The position numbers and the translations under genes were made by a program. This document shows positions 14,501-30,100 of a stretch of DNA of 64,000 bases, piece after piece (the first letter of the stretch is position 1; the number at the start of each line of letters is the position of its first letter). The DNA comes from Phoebastria nigripes. Its lineage: Eukaryota; Chordata; Aves; Procellariiformes; Diomedeidae. The notes beneath the pieces were generated by a model. It was not told where the DNA came from. It was given only the letters and a program-made list of their open reading frames with translations, and searched no databases. Location of the stretch: assembly GCA_035582835.1 (NCBI GenBank), contig JAYKAV010003365.1:727623-791622 (forward strand), read 5' to 3'.

Positions 14501-17500
14501 TAAGTTATGCTTGCAAGATTTGGAGATAAGCTCACACACACAAAGACTTCAGCACTAATTAAAAGGAACGCCCACTGACTGATGACCCAAATTGCTGTGA
14601 CATCAGCACTTGTTCAACAGAATAGTTTAACAATGACCTTACTTTTCTAAAAAAACATCAGCATCTTTAAAAAAGAATCATCTACCTTGGCAGAGAGTCA
14701 CTAGTTAGCTTGGTAACACCCCAGGCACGAATCCAGTACTGCAGTCAGAAGTGGTGTTAGCTTTCAAAATATTCTGTTTCTTGACTAGGAGTGCCACAAA
14801 GGGAATCACATACATCTATCTCTAGGTGTATAATTACAGAAGTTAGTCTCCCAGTGTAAATAAACACTTGGTATAGGAGTATAGCCATAGAAGCCTTTAA
14901 AAACGCTTCTTCTTCTAAGAAGCTAGCAAGCAAATACAAGCTCCTCGTTTTCCACTGTTGTTTTTTTTACTATTTCCTGGTATGTAATGCACCTTTGTTC
15001 TCACTTCAGTGCCAAATAATGACGCACAATGTATTGGGACTTCCTCCTTTCACTGGCTCTCCTAACATCTGCCTTTACAAGATCCCCAATGTTACCCAAA
15101 CTTTACCTGCTAGCACCTGGATGTCTCAAATTCTGTTAAAAGAAAGGATGGAGGAAAGGAAAAGGTATTCGCTTTAGTCATAGAAATCTTAGTCAAATTT
15201 AAACGTTTTGGGAAGAACAGCTTGCCAGCTTCACAGCTCTATGCTGGATCAGAGTTCATTCTTTACCATAAAGTTAATGAGGCAGCCCTGCAAAATGTAT
15301 GCCTCATTTGAACATAATGTTGGATCAGCCTGGTCAGATTCCTTTCCTTTTTTCGATACGGTGTTCTGCACTCTCTGTTCTTTCCTTATTCTTCTGAGCA
15401 GACTATTTGTTTCCCCGCTCTTAGTAATGGGGTGCAGAATTTGCTAAAGGTTAAATCAAAGCCCTTTATAGAAGAATTGAATTCAACTTGATTTAGGTAA
15501 ATAACTGAGCAAATACTGGGCTGACTTCACCATAGCAGGTAGAAGGGTTTTTTAGTCGTGTTTTTAAACATCCTTATGGAGAACATTCATTGAAATATCT
15601 CCACTTTCAAGCTCTTGAATTTTTTTCTGGTGATTCCTGCTCTGTCCCGCTCCTAAAAATCTCAGTCAAGACTACTGCATTCTGCAGAAGGGACATGTGA
15701 CTACAAAACTGGAGAGTTCTTACAAAACAAAACCAAAAAGAAATGAAGACTTTCTCCCTGTCATGTTTGTTTTGGGAGTCATATTTTAAAGAGACTACCC
15801 AAGCCTTCTAAATACTACTTATGCCTATAAAAAATGTCAATACCCAGTTATATGTCTGTAGCAACAAATCAAGTAACTGGATATTTATGTGCGATGTTTT
15901 TTGCCTGCAGGTTTTGGCTTTCCTCCTCTAGCTCTGCTCAGGTTTACTGGGGCTTAATAGATCCCTTTTGGATTATAAAGCAACACCTATGCACCTGCAT
16001 ATATTTTATCTACTTTCTTCCAAGCTGAATCTCAACAGGGGACAGAAAAGAGTTTTAATTTAATGTAATGTATTGTTTTGCAGGGCCTTCTGTCATTGAA
16101 ACTCATGCCTCTGATGATCTCCATCCCAAGCAGTCTGCTAGGGAGGGTGCAACGCTACCTCGGAATCTCAGTTTCAGGTACATTGTGTGCTGAGCCATCA
16201 CACAGGCTCACAGCTTACAAAGTGGAGGGATTCATAACACAGGTATGCCTCCAATTTTGGGCATAGATTAGACGCTAAAAGTATTTTTAAAACAGTGCCA
16301 CATGCTTTGGGTTTATAGCACGCGCCAGAGAGTGAGTTAGATACATCTCAATTAGTTTGCCAGTAAAATGGCTCTATTATTGTTTCAGTTCTTGAGAGAC
16401 AGTCTGTGCAGTATATTAAAAAAAAAAAAACCACCACATTAGAAACTGTTGTTAAGGAAGTACTGTTGCCCCTGCTTCTAAATTTGTTGCCAATTAAACT
16501 GTAATAGGATTAGTAAATATTTATCTAAGCTTTAGCTGAAGTTCAAGCGTATATATATCTATATCCATGTATTAGTCCAGGGGAAAGAGAGGCCACTGTG
16601 AAATAATGTCTCTCTCATTGCTAGGGGATCTCTGAAGTATTTCACAGCTAATCTCCAGATCAGAGAGTGCTCATATGGAAGGTCAGGATTGATCTTTGCA
16701 TCATTTCTTCTACGACAGAAAAAAAGGGAATGAAAATAAATGTATGATGTTATGTAGAGTTCAGAAGGAGAGTTTGTCACAACGCCCGCTTCCGGGAAAA
16801 CTGACACCTCCCATTGGAAAACATAAGTTTTTAAATTACTTTTTCTGACTTGAAATTCGAAGATGCTAGACCACCCAGTTCAACATTTCTTAAGTGGAAA
16901 ATCACAATTTTCTAGTTCCAAGTAGCTTTCCATTTAGGAATTTTAATTGATTAGATTTTTAAAGGATAAATGTGGCCATATTATAAATAAAACTAAAGAT
17001 ACTTTAAAAATATCATCAACTCTATGTCCTCCCCACACATTTTATTTTCAAAGAGATTTAGATTTTTTTATGTTTAGGGACATGAAATTTTTTTCTGGTT
17101 TGGGGTTTTTTTGGGGAGGGGTGGGGGTTGAAGTCTTAACCTAAGCTACAAATGGGGGCAGGAAGCCTAGTTCCTTTTTGGTTCTAGCCACAGTTCTTCC
17201 ATGAAATGGCTTGTGTGTTTGGTTCTGTGTGTTTCTACAGCAAAAAAAAAAAAACAACCAAACAAGTTTTCAGTAAATGATAAATAAATGTTGAAAAAAC
17301 TATTAAAATACTACCGTGCTTCTTCAGGCTTTCTACAGGTAGCAGAACTGCAAGGAAATTCTACAGCTCAAAAGACTACATCACACCAAACCACTCATGT
17401 CAGCATGATATATTGATTCTGTTCAGTATATTTTACAAAAAAGTTGGGGAAACCAAAGTTTGATAAGCCTTAGGANTTCAATTAGAATTATTAGTTTTCC

Positions 17501-20500
17501 AATCTGTGAAGCTAAGTGTACTAATTACGTAACTTCGGCCACATGCCCTCATCCAAGGCTAAAAAACAATAAGTCCTAAACTCCACCTAAATCTAAATAA
17601 TACATTTTAGAAGTCATTAGGAGTTACTTAAACGAGCATTTCCCTAAATTGCAAAATGCCTGGGATTTCTCAGGANCACCTACTTTGTGCGATAATCCCA
17701 CTCTTACAAAGGTCCTAGTTTAAGCACAGCCAGCAGCACCGGTCTAAGTAAATGTTTATCTGGCAGGCAGTATTGACATTATACTTCTACGTGCCTGAAG
17801 TTTCTCAGAGGTTTGCTACAGACTGCTGGTAGATACAGGTATTTAGTCTGTTCAGGCAAGACACGTGGTTCTGAGGAACAAGCTACACTGAATCCCTCAG
17901 ATGATTCAGCAATTGATCACAACACAGCTTGCATGGAAGGGAGAACTGGATTAGGTGCTCCTGTTGAAGCACAGGTTTCGGAAGACTAAAGGCTAGGTGG
18001 CATCTCACCTTGTAGTCAGCTGGCGTGTAGTGAATATACGGCTGTGAGCTCAGGCCACCGAAACCACCAGTGCCTCCTTTGACAGCACTGACCCAGGAGG
18101 TGTCTTCTGCACTGGGAATTAGGTGACCAGCCTTGAAGAAGAGGCCAGCGGTACTGATGGTCAGGCTTCTCTCCACGGACCTGAAGTAGTTAAGGATCCC
18201 CAGGCACACTCGCTGAAACAAACCGGAGCAAACGCACAGTTGCATTTTCAGTTGGATGACAGCCCGCCTCTTAAAAAAATTAACTCTGATCTCTGCAGAT
18301 TTTATATTGATTTTTTTTACCTTTAGCTCCCGGAGTCTCAGGTGACATAAGAAAAGAAGGGACAAGTAGGCTCCTCTCCTCACCACGTGCTCCCTGTGGG
18401 CAGTCGCTGTGCCCTCTTCTAATCCTAGCAGCTGCAAGCTGCCCGTATAACTATACCTTTTTCCAGACAGGAAAAATGTAATTACATTTTTGCTACTCAA
18501 GGAGATTTCTAAACCTTTCTAAAGTAGATGGTTTTGCTATGTCTGTTGTCTAAGAGAAGGCTGCTGCTGCCTACGGGACTGACTGTCATGGAAACCTGCG
18601 GTATGGAATAATGGAAAAGGATGGCACTACTGCTTCTGTCAGAGAAATAGTAACTTGATATAATTTTTCTTCCTTCTTTCAGGTTTTATTAAATATATAC
18701 ATACATATATCTACACATAAACAATTTTTTACCCTCTTTCATTCTTCTTTCTGAAGGATGCCGGAGGCTTACGGGAGCTGATATTTCCTACATCCTCCCC
18801 ACTGTGAGTCACAGCTGTGTTATCGTCCTCGGTAGTTAGTTCCTAGTTCCAACACACATGGTTAAAAATTGGTGTGGTAAGTATGCATATGATTCTTATC
18901 TGACAGCTTTATGCATAGGCTTTATTGTAACAAAAGGAAAAGAAAAGGAAAGGAAGTGCTGTACTGGACGAAATTCATAATCCAGCCAGCTGTGAAATTA
19001 TTGTGGCATATAACTCCACAATATTTGATTGCTTTCCAATCCTTAGTATTTTATCCTTGTGAAGTCCCTGGGCTGTATGAAAGAGCTATCCCTGTTCCAA
19101 AGACAAGACTGCGGCAAGGGTCAGATCAAGGAAATTTTCCAAAGAAATTCAGAACATCTGTTTCATCAAAACCTCAACCCAGCTATGGCTAGTGACATGT
19201 CTGACCTCCTAGTCCATCCTTTTTCCTCCTGCCATAAAAGAAAAACTGATTTCTGGGCTCCAGCAGATCATAGGCTGAGCATGGGGCAAAATCATAGTGT
19301 GGCAACAAAGAAGTAACACCAGACTAGGCTGCAGAAAAGTTTTGCTGTGATGTATACACAACACCCCCAACACAAGCATCTATTAAATGCTCTAGCTAAC
19401 ATTCTGTAAAATTAAATTCAAGACTTGTTTTTTTTTCTCACTCCTTTCCAGCACACTCAACGATGTAGTACAAAGAGTAGCAGAAGGAAAACCAGCAAGC
19501 AGGAAAACAGCTACACCTGCCTTGTTATCAACTCCATCAAGGCCTTCTCACATGCATCAGGAGTTACGCCACCAACATCAGTGAAATTAAACTGGCATTA
19601 GTACCAGTGTAAATGAGAAGATCACTATGAGTCACCCAGTATTTACTAATTGTGGAACATTATGGACAGTGATTTACTAGGCATTATCCAATTAATTTCC
19701 TCAGACAATCAAGTATATAAGACAAATTTGTCCTCTTAACCCACTTCTCTATCCCAGTTTATTTTACCACTTGAACTTGGATGGCATAAGTTGGAATTCT
19801 TTTCAGTGTGTTAAGGGTTTTATGGCATTGATTTTGGCATTGTTTTTTCTGATTAGAGAAAATCCTATTAATGTATCTTCACAAACTGGTGCTTGTCAAA
19901 TTTATCCTGCTTAACATGAGACATCCTGACAAAGCTACTCATAGAAGTGACACAGATAAACTCAGGACTACATTGGCTGTTCTATAAATTTGCATGTTCA
20001 CATGAGTGTTTTGTCTCCAAAAATTCCTTCAAGCCAAACAAATCTTGATGTCAAACTGTCAAACAATGAATTCTTTACATAATCCTTGCAATGATAGACT
20101 ATCTGTTAACTGATTTCTCTATCCTTACTGAGCATGATCATCCTCACTCATCCTGTCCTCGTTGACTCCAAAGGTCTAATTTCTTAAATTTTAGAAAAAC
20201 TAGGTCTTTTAATCTCTATTACTTAAAATAATGTGAGGTCAAATAGAATTAAAATATATTTTCCTGAATCAACAGCATTAATTGTACATCTCTATTACAT
20301 ATCACAATAAGTATATGGACTAAGCATGGGATGAACCATTTCCACTTAAAATTTCCACTTTAAAAAGATTCAGACAATGCTGTCTGAAAAATGCGAGTGA
20401 AATGAGGAAAAAAGTGATGGCACATTTTTGGGTAGCAGCTGAATTTTTATTTTAAGAACACTGAGACCTGGACAGTGCTTTTTTTGTGGAGGATCTAATT

Positions 20501-23500
20501 CTAGTTTTTCAATAACCATCATGACTAGACTGTTTCAAAATTGAGATCAGTCACGTCCCTTGCATTACCCCCAAATAGGTACTCTTTCCCAACCCAGTCG
20601 TGGACTCAGTGCACTTGACAGAAGATGTACAGTGCAATCCTGTTTTCTTTCTTTTTTTTTTTAATTAATCATCATGTAGCTTGCATGAGTCAACCCAATG
20701 TTTTTTTTTCCTGAAGTTTTCATTAAGTAATCCAATATTTCCTGGTCAGGGTCAGCCCGAGGTAGGGAGAACTGTATGTTTTTACATGTGGGAGCTTTTT
20801 CTGACAGAAAAACGTGGGTTTATTTTTGAACGCGGAGTCAGCATCAGGCTTGGGGCAGATTAATCAGCAGGAAAGAGAGAATGGGGAGAGACTAAATGCT
20901 GTCTCCCTCCCTCTGTTCCCTTTCCCCTGCTCCTGTATTACTCGCTGCCCTGCTTGGTCCTGGCCAAGTGCAGGGGTGCAAGACCTTCTCATTAACATCG
21001 GGACTGCATGCAACCCCAGTAGCTGAGACCTTTCCTCTTTAAAAAACAGCAGAGCAAGGAGNTTTCTCAGTCCTTTCTTAACTTGCCACCAGGGCCCACT
21101 GCTGCGGGCAGGCGGGCACGGGTAGAGTGAGCCAAATGAAGCATTGGGCTGTAGATACAGGAACTTCTGGGATGTAACAGTTCTGTGCGTAATGCTTTTA
21201 TAGTCATCAAAGCAGCAGCTGTGAACGACTTCTGAGTCAGAAGGACAGTAAAGAAATAGGGAATCAAAGTCTGTCTGCATCAAAGGCATACCTTCAAATT
21301 CAGAGGATTAGTCACAGAGCTCGCCANGTAAGGCATGCCACAGTTACTACAAATTCCCCAGACACCAGAGAGGTAGGTCTTTCTTCTCATTCACTACCCT
21401 GCCAGTTATGCCATTTGTGGGTTTTTCCCCACTCAGAAACTTGAAGATCTCTCACAGCTTCTGCTCTCACAGCTTCTGAACCTCTGTGAGGCCATGCCTA
21501 CAAATGCCACTTCCTCCCCGAGAGGAGGAACTTGCTATCACACCTGCCCCTCCACAAAGCAGGCACCTGCTGTCAGGTCCACAGGTGCTCAGCTGCTGGA
21601 CGGCCTCCAGCAACCAAGGCATCCCACCATCCTTCCTCCCCTCTCCTCCATACACACATGCTAACCCATTCCCTAATACCACACTCTCCAGTAAATATTA
21701 GGGCACACTTCTATTTCTTGCGGCCAAATCCACACCCCAGCCCTGCTATAGGCATGCATGCATATTANTTTTAGGTAGGTGCAATCTCACACTGCTTGTG
21801 CTATGACTGGACCGGTGGCTGCACAGCAGCTAGTGAGCACCAAGGAGGAGAGGACATCGCATATGTGGCTTGGGCATGCAACCATACGCTGCAGCTGGGC
21901 AGCTCCTGCTTAGCAGCAGTAGCAGGAGACTGAATTTTGAAAAAGAGGAACGCTGGTATCCAGACAGAAATCTGTTAGAGGAGCCCTCTGTCAGAGCTGA
22001 CAAACACCTGCTAGATGTGTTAATTGACCATTGTTCATCATTTCCCCTTCTAAGTACCTGGTGGAGCTCAGTGCAGGCATAGATCTCCTTCCAGACATGA
22101 TCGTAGCTCTGCTGTCCAGAGGCATGCGAAGAAGTGGTAGAACTGGACAGCACAGGATGTGGTTCGAACACCGCTGCCNCGTGTTCCTGGAGACCCTCCA
22201 TCACCCTCTCTATGTCCGAGACCTTGTTTCAAACCACATCAAATACAGACAAAAGATTCACAAGGCAAATGAGTCAGCNTGCCAGCCCCCATCCCGCAGT
22301 GAGTCAAGGTGAATTCAGAGCATCTAGTGAGGGAGCCTCGGCAGCACCGCTCGTTACTGCTTCTCCTTTATTTGGGAAGGTTGTGTGCTGCCCCCTTTCC
22401 AAGGTGAAAATGTAGAAATGGACTTGCCTGTCACAGCATATGGAAGGAATACACCAGATAAGAAAGAATACGAAAGCACTTTTTTTCTAACTGAGATTTA
22501 TGGAGGGGAGGGACTACTGGGTAATCCCCTCTCTCCTTTCCTGTTACCCCTCACCCTTAAGGAGGTGTACATGTTTCTTGACCAAAACCAAACATATCGT
22601 ATCTGGTGAGCAAGCCACTATGGAAAAAACAAGGAGAATGATCTTTTTTTCATTGTCTCAGTGAGCTGCAAAGCCATTTTTACTTTTGTTAGTGGTGATG
22701 ATAGCTTTCGCCCAAGCTTTCCAGAAAAATTACATGCTGTGGCAAGATTTGAAAGAATGGTTTCTTTGTGAAATATTTGGCATGGGGAAAAGGTCTGAAA
22801 ACAGGGCTCATAAAAGAAAGCTTATTTCAGTCCTAAATTAGAAAAAAAAAAAGATCATAAATGGTTAATCTTTCTAAGAGTATCATCAAAATCAAATCAA
22901 CTATTTAAAATACTGTAAAGCCAACTTCAGCTGCAAAGTCTACACATCCACTTTCTGATTTCTGCGATTTAAAAAGAGTTCTCTCTCAAATGCTTTGTGA
23001 GACCCACGAAAGTAAATAATGAATGTTAAATAGGAACCAGGGAGACTAAATATATACAGAGTACTGCCAAAAAACAGGTTAAAAAAAATTAGTAGTAGTA
23101 TAAAAGTAATTTTTAAAAAACACATCTAATCTTGCAGGATTTATTTTTTAATTGCCACTTGTATCAGAAGTATAATTTGAAGAACATGGTCATGCTTTAG
23201 CAATTATTGGCATCAGTAAAATTCTGTTGATATGAATTCTAGCAAAGCATTGACAGGAATTCTGAGGGGATTAAGACCAGGAGTTTTATAGGACTCTTTA
23301 TCACCTGTTTTGAACAAAGATGCTGAAAAGTCAAAACAAATGGAATCTTGCTTAACACAGGAGGGGGGAAAAAAATTAAAAAGGGGGGGCAGGGGAGCAA
23401 GCAGCCTTTAATAAAAATGTCAGTGAAATATCAAACCATATGGAAATTATTTTTCCATTCATTTCCCAAGCATTTCCTTCATTCACTTTCTTACTAGTTG

Positions 23501-26500
23501 GGAGTCAACAACTTCTGATCCATTACTGCGTCTCTACTAAACACCGTTACCATCCGGCATTCCACTGCCAAGCACCTTTATTCCCTTAGAGTTATATTTA
23601 TTTTTAGGCTTGTTAGACACTGAAACACAAAATCAGAAGTCAGGCAGTGGGAAGAGGCTTGGGGAAGGTGAACAGGGTGGGAAGCCAGGAGCCTCCATTT
23701 TCCCTTTCCCAAGCCACAGGGTAGTTTGCCCCAGCACAGCCTTATTGTCCTCCTGCCTTCAGCCCAACAGAAACTGTTTACGAAAGCTCCCTGTTGCCGT
23801 TTCACTGAGGTCAGCTTCAGGTGTAGGCAAAGCAAGTAGCTGCCTAAAGAGGATATAGGAGGCTAATGGGATCCGAAGCAATCCTGAGACAGCTGGGCAG
23901 CAGAGCAGGCACCATCCCCACATGTGGTCCATGGCTACAGCACTGAGGGCTCTACCCTGCTGAGCTGGCACTGTCTGCTTCTGCCTGTTTCTGGGTGTTT
24001 TCGTGTTGCTTTGGTTGCTTTTTTGACATCCTCTCCTCTGTTCTGCCCCGTGCCATCCACAGTCCCCATGCAGATGGGAAGCTTCCTCCTGCCCTCTCCA
24101 GCTAGCACCCCCAAGGAAGGCAGTAACCCCCGCAAGGGTCCCAAATCAAGGCTTGCCCACAACTCGAACACCTACACAGCATCATCTGGGGCTCTGTGAC
24201 AAGCCCACTACCCCCTTTCTAGACAGCAGGGGATCTTCAAGCCTGAGGACAGAGGTATTCGGATGGACTGCAGCGGTGGTTCCTTGGGGAGAGAAGACCA
24301 AGGAGCCCGGTGACATTTCAGGGCTGAAATAGCCTCACATGAGCTGGAGACATGGCTTAGGCTGCTCTGGTGTACCCAACACCGCCTGGGTACTAAAGGA
24401 AGAAAGAGGCAGCTCACCAAGGACTTTCCATTTGGCAGCAATGTGATTATTGGTAGAAGAGGGCACATAGGGGCACGACTCCTCCACAGCTTCAGAGAAG
24501 GGATTTATTTTCTGGTTTCTGTGTAAAACTGGGAGCTGAACTACAAGGAGTCCTTATTGTTCCTAGTGCTTCAGGCTCACCCGGGGGATGTGAGGCAGTA
24601 ATCTCATCCTCTGATTGCCAGATCAGTTTTACTGGCTGAGATATTTATACAGATCCAGTCCTACAGTAGCAGTTCACCATCTTAATTGCATTAGTTTTCC
24701 TCATCCTTGAGAGGTAGAGTTATACCAGTTTTACAGATGAGGATACCAGACCTGCTCAAATTTCACTGGAAAAACGTGGCAAGACCCCAGTACACCTGAC
24801 CAGCCTATCACACCCTGCAGCTCATTCATGCATCTGCAGCAGGCGTGAACGAGCTGAGCTTACCGGGTGTACGCAAGTCAGCCCCGCAGGGTACATTCAG
24901 TGAATAAGATGCAATTAGGATGCAGTTAGGACAAACGAATACTACTCTTCACAGATGATCACCATTTGCAAGACAATGATGCGAGGTGTTAGGGGTGCCT
25001 CAGGCTCATTGTGGATGCAAAGCAGGCCTGATCTGTGAATGCACATTGCCATTTTTCCAAGGAGCCTGGATGGCAGGCAGCCCAGACAGAGCTGTCATGC
25101 AGGACATCCTCAAAATGGCCAAAAATGGCAATATATCACCAGAATCAAGAGAACCCGTGAAGCTAGAACCAAAACAGAGACACTCAGTAACCTCTCCCTG
25201 GGGCACATGGTGCCCTACCAAGTTTTAGACTTGTACCTCGCTATTGGAGCATCTCTCCTTGTCTTTTGAGCACAGGTTTGACCCTTGGTCACATTAAAAA
25301 AAAAGCTGTTCTGAGCAATCCCTTTGACACAAATTCCAGGGATGATTTTGATCTGACTTAGGTGAACTTCAGAGCTTTTGAATATTTATGCAAGTGTTCA
25401 AGCCGCCTTTTGAAACCGCTGAACTGAGAAAGAGGGGGGAAAAAAAATCTCTGTAGCACCTTAGTAGTGGGTCTTTAATGAATTCAGTCATATACACATG
25501 ATACATAAACCTGAGGCAACATTTCTCTAGAGATTTCAATTTCCCTGGAAGTGTCCAATAAATAAATTAAAATCACTTTAAATTAAATCACTTTAAGTTA
25601 TATTACCTTTACACATTTTGAATGAAGGTCCATCAGCTTATCCACTTTTTTCCATTGTTTCAGTTTTATCAAAAGCTTTTGCTGCCAGGGATCTACTTTA
25701 GGCTTAATCTGGTTGACACAAAAGTAACCACAAAACTTATGAATATCGCTACATGTTTTTGGTATAGGAAAGAAAGTGCAATACATTCACTTGAAAAGGG
25801 GACAGACATGAAAAGGGGCTCTTGACTATACAGAAATACAGTAGTTTGATAAGGCCTGAATTACTAAAAAAATCATCACTCTATTTGTCAAAATAAACAT
25901 TTTAGACTTTAATTGCTGAAATGTGTCTTGGTACATCCTGAAGACTGGTTAGGACTAACACAACTGAAAAAGGAAAGTTCCTCATAATTACCTTCAAAAA
26001 AGGGATCCAGTTGGCTCTCTTTTTCAAAGCCTTGGCTGGATCTAGCACGCCCCAGTTCTCTGACTGAGAAACCTCTGTGTCATAAACTGGGAAGGTTCTC
26101 ATCGTCTGCTGTTTGCAGAAGACGCTTCTAAATTTTTGGACAACCTAAAGCATAAAAGGACATGGTACTGTTATAAATTTCCCAAGCCGGAGATTAAATC
26201 CTGTAGCAAAGTAATACTGCATATTATCAGCCAAAAAANAAAAAAAAAAAGGAGTGATAAAGTGACAAAGGAGACATTCTGGTCCTGTGTTTTCTTTCTT
26301 TTCCAGCAGACACAATGAAACTCCCAGCTTTTAACTCTGGAGCCTCCAAAAAGAAGACCAGGATTTTCAAAAACACTGTCTTTCAGTCAAAGTCAATGGC
26401 AAATTTATTATCACTGGCTTCGGTAGGAATAGCATTAGCCTAGAAGATGTACTTTGAAAATCCTGTTCAAAAATGAATAAGCCACTGCCAGCTTACAGTA

Positions 26501-27159
26501 AAGGTAATTTANATCATTGCCTAGTTGAGTAAACACGTCTGCCGGTGCTTATCTGGGATAGTTCAGTGAGTTCAGCTGCACTAGTCAAATGTTAATTTGA
26601 TGAGAGACTTACGGACCAGTTTATGCAACCAAACCTTTGTCCTTTTCAGCTGTTCCACCTGTTCTCATACAAGGCAAGCCATGTATTTAAAAGCAGTATG
26701 TTATTTACGTTTAACAGTTATGCATCTCTTTTGGACCCTGGACACACGGTGGAGATTTTCGGTGGGTTTGCCTTTTGGATGACAGAAAAGACAAAAACCA
26801 GAGTTTTCCTGCTGGTAGCCCCTGGGCTGCAGAGGCTCGGCAAGGTCCTGGGTGATGGTGGGTCGCAGCCGACCTCTAGTGGAAGTTCCACAGCTCGGGG
26901 AGACACTGAACAAGGGCAGGAAAACTCGAGAAAAACACACAAAAAGCACGAGTGAGAGCTGGGAGAACAAAGGTATGGACTCAGATGCTGAAAACACAAA
27001 CAGCTATAGTCAGCCGTTACTATAGCTTAGTGAGAGCGAGCCAGGCCTTCCTGCTGCTTCCTGTCAAGAGCAAAAATGCCCACAATCTTATTTTTCCATG
27101 ACACAAAACACTGACTTGTAATAAATGGAACTTCCTTCCATACTTTTAAAGACTTTTTT

Positions 27160-27193
<34 letters not shown>

Positions 27194-30100
27194 GGTATTG
27201 AGAAGTACATTTCAGTTACCAGGGAAAAGAGCTCCATCTCATCAGCTGAGTTCTTGAGATCCTTAAGGCTGTAGTCAATACCAAAATGAGAAAGCAGAAG
27301 CTGAAGCTGAGGTTTCAGTTCCTCGGTTTCAGTGCTGTGCTGGGGCAAAGTGAATCCAGTGTCCTTGTGGCAGGATCCTGCAAAAAGCCATCATCAGACC
27401 AGCTGGAGAACATCAACACTTTAAGCAACATGACTGGTAAGATGACTGTAAGCAATGCTGTCAGTGCCCTTTGCTTTGCATCCACGCAATGACATAATTC
27501 CCCGTTTTTTGTCCTGAAGCAGAAGTATGTCAGAGAATGGAATGGATGGGGGTGGGGCAGGAACCCACATTATATGGATTTTTATTATTGTAATTTTTCT
27601 TTTAAGAAAGGGCCTTCCACCAGACCCCGAAAGACTAACAGCTGTTGCAGGTCGGGGCACCTCCACGGTCCTTGGAGGAGTGCCTATCTTCCAGCACAGA
27701 AAGGACGCCAACTAACAAATCCTACTGCCTGAACAGAGTCGTGGCTCAGGGGTGTACAACATTCTTCTCACACACACCCCTCCCAAATCTTCATGTGCCA
27801 CAAGAACTTCAAGTATGTTACTATTTCAGGGTTATCACTCCTCTGGTATTTGATTCTGGCATGATGCTGCTATCACAAACTTCTGAAACAAGGGTGTACT
27901 GGGGATGGCTGAGTTTGGCCTAGTGTCAGTGTTGAAGAGTCTGTTGGCAACATAACACCCATTTTTAGAAGAATTGAAATGTTTTCTCCTCCTTCTTTAC
28001 TTCATCTCAGGCTTGCTCTAGGCTTTGAGGGATATTGGTATTCCTTCATCCTTGAACAGCCAAAATGACTATGTTCCTCTAAGTTTTGTCATTTTTTTTC
28101 TCAGCTCTTTGACAAGTATGTTTAACACTGTTTTTTATACAGAATCTTAGTTTGCCCTATGCCATCATCTTTCTGTACAGAAATGTGGACATTATTCCAA
28201 TTGCTTTTTTTTTTTTTTTTTGTCTCAGGCCAAGCCATAACAAACAGCAGCACTTTATCTGCTACTTCTTTTCCAAAGATTTTTGGAAGTCCAAATAAGT
28301 ATCAACTGATTCTCCTTTACCCAGTGCTGATGGGTACTGCCGATACACACAAAGATGCTAATAGGTAAATTACAGTTTGCTAAAGTTCAGCAAAACTCTT
28401 GGGGTTTAGTGGAACTACATGTAATCTAATTTATTATCTCACTGTTTCAGCAATAAAAGGCCATCTGCGTTTCTATTCCATGCTTTACTTCAGCTTTGTT
28501 TTTAATGTCTTGTTTAATCATTCTGTTGTTTCATCTATGAAGCTCAGATCTAGATAGCAGATGAATGAAGCTTATGATGGTAATATGATACAGTTCCTCA
28601 AATATTAGATAACTAGATACTGAAGATCAAAATGATCTAGAGCACTTCTGAGTTGCTTTTTAATACCAATAAGGGTCCACTCCATGGCAAAATGAATGGC
28701 TCAGGTGAACTCTATAACATTGTAGGTCTTGCGCCCTTCTCTGTACATTATTAGCCCACTGTATCTGAGATCACGGATCATCCTTCCCTCTCCCATCCCA
28801 CTCATATGAGAGAAACATTGGCCTGTTCAAGGGGCTTCGTTTGGAGAGAAGAGTTTAACTCTCCTCGCCTTGCGCCTTAACACCGGTAGCGCTGCACTCC
28901 TGGGGCAGTGCTGCCATATCTCCCCGGTATGCCGTACCTGAGACCCCCTTGGGCCTAAGGAGTGAAAGAGGGCTGCACCAGTACAGCCAGTTAGACCAGC
29001 TAGAGCTTAGTTAGACCACTAACTAAGGGCTAAAGGCCCCCTGTCTGTCCCAGGTAAATCTGCACTTTCCTTAGCACTGTTCTCAATCAGTTGTCACCAG
29101 TTGGGCAGTGCCACTCCAGGCCAGGGCTGTGCCTTGCTCCCCCGTGCAGACCCACAGGTACACCCCTTGTGGTAGAGGTCTGCAGTGGAGAAAGGAGACA
29201 GAGAGGACAAGTCACAGCCCCTTTTCGTTCCTCCACCCTGTCCAACCCACTTCTNCACTGCAAGGAGGAGGCGTACACCCTGCCTAGTCCCCAGGAGAGA
29301 GGGGCTGTGATTTTCCAGAGACAATCCTGTGAGCTTCTACAGTTCCACACTGTTTCCACTCTGTCTGTAAAAGCATGGGTTAAATCATAGGATTTAAACA
29401 CTGCAACAGGAATGCTGCCTTGCTTGCTAAGTACCAGTCACACGGGTAACTCTACGTAAGCGACATCACTCCCTTCCTTCCTTCAAAAGGAAACAGAACT
29501 TGAAAATAACTACAAGGAGATTTTTCTAGAGATACTTCAGTATAAGTCTTAAAACAATAACTCTCTTGTCTTAGTTTTTCCAGAAACAGGCCACCCACAG
29601 AAATATTTTAAATAATATTCTTGCAGAAAGTTGGAAGGGTGAGTTTCAGGGTTTGGCACAATCGGGACAACATCCCGGATTCTCCACCGAGTTGATCCCA
29701 CAAGTATCCTGAACCGCCTGTTTCTGCAGCCCAGGGCACAGTAAGGCCAGAGGAGCGACCACTGCAGATTCAGGGCTCCACACTCTGGAATTTGGACACC
29801 AGATTTCCAGGATTCTTGCTGACTTTAAAAGCCACTCCAAATCTCTCAAGCATACAAACCAAGGATGGCAACATTTGCACTGTTGACCTTTCTCAAAAAA
29901 TATACATCAACAAATGCATTATCTGTAGAACTTGTGGTTTTAAAGGAAAGCTGATAATTTCTCACAATTTCTTCTTAAAACTCTTGAAAAAGGAAACACA
30001 TCAATACTAAAAATATCTGAATTCTCATCAAAAGCATTTCTGAATTTGTCCCAGTTGTCTTGGACCACATCAGGACGTTTCTCATCAGCCACATTCATTC

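Noticed and set aside
16559..16807. Minus-strand open frame at 16.6 kb with a good acceptor (TTTTTTTCTGTCGTAG) and protein-like text such as INPDLPYEHSLIWRLAVKYF
   Set aside because: It would have to enter in phase 2, but CCDC162 exon 11 ends and exon 12 starts in phase 0, and no suitable donor follows. The conserved protein runs directly from exon 11 to exon 12.
18325..18360. Possible mini-exon encoding HLRLRELK before GTAAAA
   Set aside because: Exons 10 and 11 already join in phase, and no convincing acceptor bounds this piece.
17883..18500. Single 205-codon minus-strand frame as one exon
   Set aside because: Only its middle part (18009-18212) is bounded by splice sites and conserved; the rest is intron read-through.
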